6,010 bases of DNA from NCBI GenBank assembly GCA_902805485.1, contig CADCTM010000945.1:1-6010 (forward strand), written 5' to 3'. The notes beneath the pieces are model-generated. The model made no database searches and was not told the origin of the DNA. It was given only the letters and a program-made list of their open reading frames with translations. This document shows, piece by piece, positions 1 through 5,412 of this stretch (positions are counted from its first letter, which is position 1; each line of letters begins with the position of its first letter). The position numbers and the translations under genes were made by a program. The DNA comes from an uncultured Coleofasciculus sp. GTDB taxonomy: Bacteria; Cyanobacteriota; Cyanobacteriia; Cyanobacteriales; Coleofasciculaceae.

Positions 1-75
1 AAAGTAGCTTGGTTTTCTCGTCAAGATTACCGATTGGCGTTTCAATCCCTGAAAGGGATTTTTCATAACTGAAAG
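1..75 (-). CRISPR. End of a CRISPR array: one spacer and one 37-nt repeat
   Basis: The repeat occupies 39-75 and the spacer visible to its left is 1-38, cut or just complete at the window edge. The repeat contains a perfect 7-bp dyad, AATCCCT (44-50) with AGGGATT (54-60), around the 3-nt loop GAA. Read on the minus strand it begins CTTTC and ends GGGATTGAAAC. This matches the layout of cyanobacterial 37-nt repeats such as those of Synechocystis, where the last eight bases (here ATTGAAAC) form the crRNA 5' handle. On that basis the array is transcribed leftwards, 39-75 is the leader-proximal repeat, and 1-38 is the newest spacer. No second repeat exists to the right. Only one copy is in view, so the call rests on resemblance and on the 38-nt spacer-sized flank. 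No cas gene is present, so a subtype cannot be assigned. Confidence 0.75.
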
Positions 76-300
76 GCACTGCTCCAGAAGCCTTACTGTA
101 TTTAGTTTTCAAGGTACATTTGCGATAACCTCACTAATTATTGCATTACAGCCACCGATTGGGCAAGAGGCAAATTTTTGAAATAGGCTAAAACCTACCC
201 ACTATAAGGTTCTCAGACCTTGCGAGAACCTCAAAATCAGAAAAAACCTTTCAAACCCTTGTGTGATGAGCGATCCAGCCTTAAATTAAAGTCGGTCTTG
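76..300 (-). promoter_or_regulatory. Probable CRISPR leader region
   Basis: This non-coding stretch directly flanks the last repeat on the side where the leader should lie if the repeat is read on the minus strand. It is A/T-rich with A-runs (for example AAAATCAGAAAAAACC at 234-249). It holds a 14-mer that occurs twice with one difference (120-133 and 220-233), each copy preceded by AAGGT (111-115 and 206-210). AGGTTCTC (207-214) and GAGAACCT (224-231) form a perfect 8-bp stem with a 9-nt loop. The right boundary is arbitrary. The same interval must also hold the promoter of the dipeptidase gene on the plus strand, for which only a weak candidate is seen (TTGTGT 259-264, 17 bp, TAAATT 282-287). 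Confidence 0.5.
145..173 (-). promoter_or_regulatory. Candidate promoter for the CRISPR array
   Basis: On the minus strand TTGCCT (168-173) is followed after exactly 17 bp by TGTAAT (145-150). The -10 box matches TATAAT at five of six bases and the -35 box matches TTGACA at four of six. Transcription would start near 138 and reach the repeat at 75 after about 60 nt, a plausible length for a transcribed leader. This is a match by eye only. Other AT-rich boxes exist nearby, for example TATAGT on the minus strand at 201-206, without a well-placed -35. Confidence 0.35.
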
Positions 301-333
301 AAAAACACCTACAGGTAGTCGCAAAAACCATCT

Positions 334-1050
334 ATGAAGCCCTATCAAAAAATAGCGATCATTGAGTGTGGAGAACCACTCGTCCCGATTCCCTTAGAAC
401 ACTTTGCCGTCGAATCACCTCATCCCTACCAAAAAGTCGGCGCAACTTACCCAGAGGCATCACCTTATCATCTCCGCCAAAGTGTACTTGCTGCCCTCAT
501 TACCGCCCAAGCCAAACTCCAAAATCTACATCCCGGTTGGCGTCTACAGATATTTGATGCCTATCGACCCGTAGCCGTTCAACAATATATGGTTGATTAT
601 ACATTTGCTCAAGTCGTACAGGCAGAGAAACACAACCCCGCAACCTTATCCGACGAACAACGAGAAGCTATTTGGCAAAAAGTCTATAAAATTTGGGCAG
701 TACCCAGCCATAACCCCCAAACACCGCCACCCCACAGTACAGGTGCAGCCGTAGACCTTACACTAATTGATGCCACAGGTCAAGTAGTTGATATGGGTTC
801 AGCGATTGATGAACTTTCACCCCGCTCCCTAGCAGATTACTACGCCAACCAGCCAGAATTGCCCTATCATCAAAATCGCCAGTTATTACGAGATGTCATG
901 TCTGCGGCAGGGTTCCGGCGTCACCTCGACGAGTGGTGGCATTTCTCCTTGGGCGATCAGATGTGGGCGTGGTTGGGCAACCAAGAACATCCCGAGGCAA
1001 CGGTTACAGCGCGTTATGGATGTGTTGCAACGATGGCAGTTCTCAGTTGA
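334..1050 (+). CDS. D-alanyl-D-alanine dipeptidase, VanX/DdpX-like (peptidase M15D)
   Basis: A 238-residue zinc metallopeptidase predicted to split D-Ala-D-Ala into D-alanine. All landmarks of the VanX family are visible: ECGEPLVPI near the N-terminus (11-19), DAYRP with the substrate-stabilising arginine R78, the zinc motif HSTGAAVD (H134, D141), and EWWHFS at 200-205 with the general base E200 and the third zinc ligand H203. There is no signal peptide, so it should be cytoplasmic. It is somewhat longer than VanX itself (about 200 residues). The extra length is an insert around residues 95-130 and a short tail after ARYG (226-229). The start is the first ATG before the conserved N-terminal motif; no good Shine-Dalgarno site precedes it. 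No vanH, vanA or two-component genes are adjacent, so a vancomycin-resistance role is not suggested. Recycling of wall dipeptide is more likely, as proposed for DdpX in E. coli. It stands alone and converges on the next gene. Confidence 0.9.
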   Translation: MKPYQKIAIIECGEPLVPIPLEHFAVESPHPYQKVGATYPEASPYHLRQSVLAALITAQAKLQNLHPGWRLQIFDAYRPVAVQQYMVDYTFAQVVQAEKHNPATLSDEQREAIWQKVYKIWAVPSHNPQTPPPHSTGAAVDLTLIDATGQVVDMGSAIDELSPRSLADYYANQPELPYHQNRQLLRDVMSAAGFRRHLDEWWHFSLGDQMWAWLGNQEHPEATVTARYGCVATMAVLS

Positions 1051-1055
1051 GGTTC

Positions 1056-1096
1056 GGGCACGACATATTGTACACAGGTACGATAACATCGTGCCC
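1056..1096. terminator. Two-storey hairpin between convergent genes, possible bidirectional terminator
   Basis: GGGCACGA (1056-1063) pairs perfectly with TCGTGCCC (1089-1096). Inside it, TATTGTAC (1066-1073) pairs with GTACGATA (1078-1085) with one G-U pair, closing on the tetraloop ACAG. The two stems are separated by a small internal loop (CA against ACA). It fills nearly all of the 49 bp between the stop of the dipeptidase and the stop of the diguanylate cyclase. No T-run follows on either strand, so it is not a classical intrinsic terminator. It could instead stabilise both 3' ends. Confidence 0.55.
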
Positions 1097-1099
1097 CGA

Positions 1100-3337
1100 C
1101 TAATCAGTAAGATTTAATAACACAGTGCGATCGCGTCCTGCCTGTTTCGCTTGATACAACCCGGCATCAGCGGCAGCAACCAGTTCCATAGAGGAGGTTT
1201 TTGGGCAGGGAATGACACTGGCAACACCAATACTGATGGTGATATAAGCGCTGACTTGTGACATGGCATGAACAATCTTCAAGCTTCTGATTGCCTGCTG
1301 GATGGACTGGGCGACATACAACACCCCATATTTATTCGTATTCGGCAAAACGATCGCAAATTCTTCACCACCATACCGCGCCACTAAATTTGCCGGACGA
1401 TTGACAGTACGACTAAGAGCTGACGCAACTTTTTTTAGCGCTTCATCACCTGCTTGATGTCCGTAGGTATCGTTGTAAAGCTTAAAAAAATCAACATCGC
1501 ACATAATCAATGATAACGGTAGTTGTTCCCTCGCCAAACGCCGCCACTCTTGATCCATATATTCATCAAAACGTCTGCGGTTTGCCAACTGAGTTAAACC
1601 ATCCAAAGTTGCAAGACGTTTTAATTGTTGATTAGCTGCCTCTAGCTGTTGATAAAGTTCCGCTTGTTGGATCGCAATTCCCACCCCAGTTGCCAATTGA
1701 TTCAGTAATTCTACTTCCCAGTGCTGCCATGCCCTTGTTTGGGCGCAATGTTGGGCAACAAGCAATCCCCATAGTTGCTCGCCTTGTAAGATGGGAACGA
1801 CTAAGTTTGCTCTGACTTGATATTCGGCGAGTAGATCGACATAACACTGAGCAAAACCTGCGGTATAGATATCTTCTACCGCCTGGATATATCCTTGAGT
1901 GTAGGGTGCAATACAGAGTTCCTGCGCCAAGCAAGTATCCTGAATTTTTCGTCCCAGCATCGGTTTCCACTGCTGATCCAAAGATTCTACAATGACAATA
2001 CCACTCCAGTCCGGTTCAAAGCGATAAATGATCACGCGATCGGTTTGAAGAAATTGTCGAACCTCAGTCACGGTGGTATTCAGAACTTCCGTGAGTTTCA
2101 GAGAATTGCGAATGCGTGCTTGGATTGCCGCCATCAGTCGCTCTCTGAGAAACTGCTGCTGTAGGGCAACTTCTGCCTGCTTACGCTCTGTAATATCGCG
2201 CACAATTGAAAGAACAGTCGGTTGTCCGTTCATCTCAAACAGGTGGGCATTAATTTCTACGGGGACTTTTTGACGATTCTTCGTTAACATCTCCATTTCA
2301 AAGAGATGATGTTTCTCGGTAAAAAGTTTTTCGACAATTTCCGGAACTTTCTCGGCTTTTTCTGGGGAATAAGTATCTTTAGGCGATAATTGTAAAAGTT
2401 CGTTGCGGGTATAGCCAAGAATTTGGCAAGCAACATCATTAACCGTGGTAAATTGAGTCGCTTTCCGAGTTGCGCTGAAGCCGTGGACAAAGATTGCATC
2501 GTAACCACTGTTAAATAGCTGACGATAGCGTTCCTCACTGTGGCGCAAGGATTCTTCGGCACGTTTCCGTTCGGTGATATCAATATAAGCGATCGCAACA
2601 CCGTAATTTTCTAGGGGAATGGGAACAGCGGTTACACTCAGCCAGCTAATTTCTTTGCCTGGTTTAATAAGTCCTTCTTCAATATTTTCAATAATTCGAT
2701 TTTCTTTTAAAGCTCTAACTCTGGCGTATTCTTCCACGGGCATAATCGTGCCGTCGGGTCGAATGATTTGCCATTCTTTTCCTTTGTCGCTGCTTTGATT
2801 ATAGTCTTCGATTGCGATTCCAAATAACCTCTCGGAAGCAGGATTGGCTTCAGTTATTTTGCCTGTTTCATCGGTAATGGCAATGCCAATCGGGAAGGCT
2901 TGAAAGAGAATTCGATATTTTTCACGGCTTTCTCTGAGTGCTGATGCCTGCTTGTATTCGGTGTGATCTTGTGCGGGAGCGCTCTGGAGCAATTCCCAAA
3001 CTAAAAGGATTTCTCGGTTGCTGTCGAGGAAGGGAACGAAGGTGGCGATCGCTTTTACCCATAGCTCTGTGCCGTCTCTACAACTCGCTCGATGTTTACA
3101 ATTGTTTCGGGTTGTTGATTGAAGAGAAGCCAAGGTTGAGGGATTACTCGCGATCGCCTTTTTGAGTTTTTCACGATCATCGGGATGGACAAGGCTAAAA
3201 ATTGACTGATTAATCAGTTCATCAACGGTGTAACCCAACTGGTTAGCGGCAAACTGACTGGCGCTAAGAATCTCTCCGCTCGAGTTGAGTGTAAAGTATA
3301 TAGACGGAAGATTTTCGTATAAAGTGCGACATCGCAT
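1100..3337 (-). CDS. Diguanylate cyclase with three PAS domains and a phytochrome-like GAF domain
   Basis: A 745-residue soluble sensor predicted to make c-di-GMP from two GTP. In order: PAS 1 (about 4-118, HPDD at 51-54), PAS 2 (about 139-258, ending in DITERKRAE), PAS 3 (about 268-388, ending in DITERKQAE), a helical linker, GAF (about 404-560) and GGDEF (about 576-740). The cyclase looks active: signature GGEEF at 656-660, metal-binding DVDFFK at 614-619, and YGHQAGDEAL at 625-634. The upstream inhibitory site reads RPAN (647-650) instead of RxxD. The GAF resembles cyanobacteriochromes (YRFEPDWSG, VRANLVVPI) and has cysteines at DTCL (C469) and at CY (C498), where the usual motif is CH. 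No transmembrane segment or EAL domain is seen. The start has a GGGGA box 6 bp upstream, but the protein begins abruptly inside the first PAS, and the frame stays open for 33 more codons upstream without a start. Four HIP1 octamers lie in the gene. Its signal is unknown. Confidence 0.93.
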   Translation of the reverse strand: MRCRTLYENLPSIYFTLNSSGEILSASQFAANQLGYTVDELINQSIFSLVHPDDREKLKKAIASNPSTLASLQSTTRNNCKHRASCRDGTELWVKAIATFVPFLDSNREILLVWELLQSAPAQDHTEYKQASALRESREKYRILFQAFPIGIAITDETGKITEANPASERLFGIAIEDYNQSSDKGKEWQIIRPDGTIMPVEEYARVRALKENRIIENIEEGLIKPGKEISWLSVTAVPIPLENYGVAIAYIDITERKRAEESLRHSEERYRQLFNSGYDAIFVHGFSATRKATQFTTVNDVACQILGYTRNELLQLSPKDTYSPEKAEKVPEIVEKLFTEKHHLFEMEMLTKNRQKVPVEINAHLFEMNGQPTVLSIVRDITERKQAEVALQQQFLRERLMAAIQARIRNSLKLTEVLNTTVTEVRQFLQTDRVIIYRFEPDWSGIVIVESLDQQWKPMLGRKIQDTCLAQELCIAPYTQGYIQAVEDIYTAGFAQCYVDLLAEYQVRANLVVPILQGEQLWGLLVAQHCAQTRAWQHWEVELLNQLATGVGIAIQQAELYQQLEAANQQLKRLATLDGLTQLANRRRFDEYMDQEWRRLAREQLPLSLIMCDVDFFKLYNDTYGHQAGDEALKKVASALSRTVNRPANLVARYGGEEFAIVLPNTNKYGVLYVAQSIQQAIRSLKIVHAMSQVSAYITISIGVASVIPCPKTSSMELVAAADAGLYQAKQAGRDRTVLLNLTD

Positions 3338-3629
3338 TAGCTTTCCCCGAATTTTTAATTTTATAAGCTTTTTATCGTCTTGGACTTGATCGGTTAGCTG
3401 GGAAAGTGAATATTCTATTTTACGTATTTGGGTTTTTTATTAATATTTTTCACATATAGTTTATAAATTTATATACAAAAAAGGTGACGAAAACCTCCCA
3501 GAAGACTTAAGCACTGAAGAGCGAGAAGGCTAGCCCCTCATTAGCAGACTTTGGCGTCTATAGGCATACTGAAAGAAGGAGGAAGGTTGCAATTACTCCC
3601 TGCCAGTTCCCTTATTGATGTAAGCCACG
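3338..3629. promoter_or_regulatory. Divergent AT-rich intergenic region with the 5' leader of the DUF3172 gene
   Basis: This 292-bp gap separates the divergent starts of the diguanylate cyclase and the DUF3172 gene, so promoters for both must lie here. The stretch 3433-3480 is strongly AT-rich and contains the perfect 12-bp palindrome TATAAATTTATA (3462-3473). Several -10-like boxes exist on both strands, but none has a well-spaced -35, so I do not assign promoters. The right half contains a strong ribosome-binding sequence AAGGAGG (3576-3582) placed 47 bp before the DUF3172 start, too far to serve that ATG directly, and complementary CCTCC (3494-3498) and CTCC (3596-3599) segments that could pair with it. 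The left 99 bp are also open in the reading frame of the diguanylate cyclase. No tRNA-like or known RNA fold was recognised. Confidence 0.45.
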
Positions 3630-4178
3630 ATGAAACGTAGTAAATTCCGCTCCACTGCTCCTAGAGAGAACCCTAGAGACAAAGCTCCGGGTTCTAACCC
3701 TTCTTTGTTTAACTACACGTCGCTTGCGATCATGGCGGGTATCCTGATCTTAGGCATTGGGATTGGCATTGCTTTTAGCTCCACCGCCACGATTAGCCCG
3801 GCTAACGTTGTCTCCCGTGAGGTAATTGACCGTAGCGCCCCGAATCCTGAGCTTTGTGTTCAGTTTGGCGCCAGTGCAATGGTTACTGATATGCGTGTTT
3901 TTATCACAATGAACCCGTTTAATGTCTACGTGACTCAACCAAGTATGCGACCTGGGTGTGTTTTGCGCCAAAATAACTGGTCAATCCTGGAGCAAAAGCA
4001 ACTGGTATCGTCAGAGCAGGTGAGTGATTGCAAGCGCCGGATGAATACGTTTGGCTTCACGGGCGACTTAAATAGTAAGCCGGATATTAAATGTGTTTAT
4101 CAAAACGAGGCTGCTGATAACTTATTCCTCAATCAACCGGGGGCGATAGGTCCAAAACCAGAAACGGATAACTTTTAA
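3630..4178 (+). CDS. DUF3172 family membrane-anchored protein
   Basis: A 182-residue protein of unknown function that I recognise as the cyanobacterial DUF3172 family from the core APNPELCVQFGASAMV (70-85), NPFNVYV (95-101), MRPGCVLRQNNW (106-117) and NTFGFTG (139-145). The first 28 residues are basic and polar (KRSKFR at 2-7). One hydrophobic, glycine-rich helix spans about 31-51. The positive-inside rule puts the N-terminus in the cytoplasm and the rest on the periplasmic or lumenal side. The exported part has exactly four cysteines (C76, C110, C134, C155), which could form two disulfides; that is inference. The tail (about 165-182) is polar and proline-containing, probably disordered. The ATG has no close Shine-Dalgarno site. 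A strong one sits 47 bp upstream in front of a short overlapping frame. A hairpin terminator follows the stop. No neighbour suggests a function. Confidence 0.85.
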   Translation: MKRSKFRSTAPRENPRDKAPGSNPSLFNYTSLAIMAGILILGIGIGIAFSSTATISPANVVSREVIDRSAPNPELCVQFGASAMVTDMRVFITMNPFNVYVTQPSMRPGCVLRQNNWSILEQKQLVSSEQVSDCKRRMNTFGFTGDLNSKPDIKCVYQNEAADNLFLNQPGAIGPKPETDNF

Positions 4179-4226
4179 GTCGTTAACAATTAGCATTTGA
4201 GCCGTAACCCTGAAAAACAGGCAGTT

Positions 4227-4260
4227 TAAGCATCAATCGGGAAGATGCTTATTTTGTCTT
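4227..4260 (+). terminator. Intrinsic terminator of the DUF3172 gene
   Basis: TAAGCATC (4227-4234) pairs perfectly with GATGCTTA (4244-4251) around a 9-nt loop and is followed by the T-rich tail TTTTGTCTT (4252-4260). It lies about 50 bp after the stop of the DUF3172 gene. Its right arm contains the TAA stop (4249-4251) of the convergent proline-rich gene. A smaller stem, CCTG-AAAAA-CAGG (4209-4221), sits just before it. Confidence 0.65.
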
Positions 4261-4683
4261 GGGTAAAGGCTGACCAAATTCAATGACTGGCGGTGTGAGA
4301 TCAGAAGGGACGGTTTCTGGCTGGGAGATTTTGGCGGGAATGGGTTGCACAGAAGGCTGCCTAAAAGTGGGTGTTCGATTCGTCGGCAAGACGGTTGGGG
4401 ATGTCGTGCTGCTGGGTTTAGAGGCTGCAGGACGATTTAGGGATGGTACATTCACTGTGCTGCCGGGATTTACAGGAAGGGTAGGGGGTGGCAGGATGTT
4501 GGGTAAATCGGCAACAAGGCGTTTAGGGGTGCTGGGGCTTAAGTCAGTGGGAATAGCGATCGCTTTTGGGGAAAAACTCCCCCCAATCAGCAAAACTCCC
4601 AGGAAACTGAGGCTGCCCAATTGTAGAGAATTGATATAAATAGGGTTGCTCATGAATTTAATGTTGTCCTTTCGTTCCATCAT
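4249..4683 (-). CDS. Proline-rich exported protein of unknown function
   Basis: A 144-residue protein that I cannot place in a family. The N-terminus looks like a signal peptide: basic residues in MMERKDNIK, a hydrophobic stretch at about 22-35 (LGSLSFLGVLLIGG), and a small-residue site AIA (41-43) suggesting cleavage before I44. The remaining 101 residues contain about 24 prolines plus many serines and threonines, no cysteine, and no recognisable fold, so it is probably a disordered extracytoplasmic protein. The C-terminus ends PPVIEFGQPLPKTK. A second ATG at 4653 (residue 11, MSNPIY) has AAAGGA upstream but at a long spacing of about 13 nt, and that version would have no positive charge before the hydrophobic core. 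I therefore keep 4683, with moderate doubt. The start is only 12 bp from the divergent transporter gene. One HIP1 octamer (4556-4563) lies in the AIA codons of the cleavage region. Confidence 0.7.
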   Translation of the reverse strand: MMERKDNIKFMSNPIYINSLQLGSLSFLGVLLIGGSFSPKAIAIPTDLSPSTPKRLVADLPNILPPPTLPVNPGSTVNVPSLNRPAASKPSSTTSPTVLPTNRTPTFRQPSVQPIPAKISQPETVPSDLTPPVIEFGQPLPKTK

Positions 4684-4695
4684 CGTCTAATTGCA

Positions 4696-5364
4696 ATGCA
4701 CCAACATTCTGCCTCCTGTGTTCATCACACAACCCATACTAACCACTCATCCCCGCCAGCGAGTAAGGTGAGGTTACTGGTTACAGCGTTGATTTTAATT
4801 TGCAGCTTTGCTCTAGCCGAGTTTGGGGTGGGGCTGTTTAGTCATAGTCTGGCACTGTTGGCAGATTCCGAGCATCTGGCGTCGGATTGTTTGGCTTTGG
4901 TTTTGGCACTGCTGGCGACTTGGATTGCCCAGAGACGCCGTTCTCATCATGCCATGCCAGGAAATGGTCGGGTTGAAGTTTTGGCAGCATTGGTTAATGG
5001 AGTGGGGCTGGTGGCGATCGCTTTCTGGATTGCCTGGGAAGCGATTGTACGGTTACAATCTCCCCCGGTTGAGATTTTAAGTTTACCGATGTTAGCAACG
5101 GCTAGTGTGGGTTTGGGGGTTAATAGCGTTAATATTTTGCTGCTACATCGGCACAGTCACGATGACTTAAATTTGAAAGGGGCATTTTTGCATATTGTTG
5201 CGGATGCGGCGAGTTCGGTTGGTGTGATTTTAGCAGCGATCGCGGTTTGGGCAATGCATTGGTTATGGGCGGATGGTCTGATTAGTTTGTTGGTTGCCGG
5301 GTTAATTATTATTAGTGCAACGCCGTTAATTATTCAAAGTTTTAAGGCTTTATTGGCGAAGTAA
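4696..5364 (+). CDS. CDF-family metal cation efflux transporter lacking the C-terminal domain
   Basis: A 222-residue inner-membrane protein of the cation diffusion facilitator family (CzcD/ZitB-like), expected to export Zn(II) or a similar divalent metal in exchange for protons. Six helices can be placed: about 26-47, 50-78, 93-115, 127-149, 160-185 and 188-212. The transport site is intact: HxxxD in helix 2 (H60, D64, within ADSEHLASD) and HxxxD in helix 5 (H166, D170, within HIVAD). GRVEVLAALVNG (91-102) at helix 3 is typical. The N-terminal tail is histidine-rich (H2, H4, H10, H11, H14, H17), as is the loop before helix 5 (HRHSHDD, 151-157); both are likely metal-binding. Typical members are about 300 residues with a cytoplasmic ferredoxin-like domain after helix 6. 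This one stops 10 residues after the helix. No Shine-Dalgarno site precedes the ATG. Two HIP1 octamers lie in the gene. Confidence 0.88.
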   Translation: MHQHSASCVHHTTHTNHSSPPASKVRLLVTALILICSFALAEFGVGLFSHSLALLADSEHLASDCLALVLALLATWIAQRRRSHHAMPGNGRVEVLAALVNGVGLVAIAFWIAWEAIVRLQSPPVEILSLPMLATASVGLGVNSVNILLLHRHSHDDLNLKGAFLHIVADAASSVGVILAAIAVWAMHWLWADGLISLLVAGLIIISATPLIIQSFKALLAK

Positions 5365-5393
5365 AAAATACTATTGGCAAATTAAAAACCTAC
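5351..5393 (+). repeat. Imperfect tandem duplication over the transporter stop codon
   Basis: Two adjacent units, 5351-5371 and 5372-5393, share TATTGGC, then (G/A)AA(G/T)TAAAAA and end in TAC, with a few differences and a 1-nt length change. The first unit encodes the last codons and the TAA stop of the CDF gene; the second lies just downstream. It looks like a local 21-22 bp duplication. Confidence 0.6.
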
Positions 5394-5412
5394 GCCCCCC
5401 CATAGGAAGGAA

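Noticed and set aside
29..162. ACCGATTGG present both in the spacer (29-37) and in the leader (154-162), suggesting a self-derived spacer
   Set aside because: The match is only 9 bp and the flanks do not align, so chance is a sufficient explanation.
886..1089. Minus-strand frame of 67 codons with several cysteines
   Set aside because: It lies antisense to the conserved end of the dipeptidase and has no family features; it is a shadow of the real gene.
893..1117. Plus-strand frame running past the dipeptidase stop, suggesting a frameshifted C-terminus
   Set aside because: The dipeptidase already contains all catalytic motifs and the expected ARYG near its end; the other frame encodes nothing recognisable and runs through the intergenic hairpin.
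2284..2601. Minus-strand frame of 105 codons inside the diguanylate cyclase
   Set aside because: It is an alternative frame over the well-conserved PAS 2-PAS 3 region with no domain of its own.
3480..3629. Possible small RNA or riboswitch in the DUF3172 leader
   Set aside because: Apart from the short complementary stretches to the ribosome site I could not find a known RNA architecture; the AGAC/GTCT stem near 3550 is only 4 bp.
4283..4639. Plus-strand glycine-rich frame of 118 codons
   Set aside because: It is antisense to the proline-rich gene; glycine codons opposite proline codons explain its length and composition. The signal peptide supports the minus strand.
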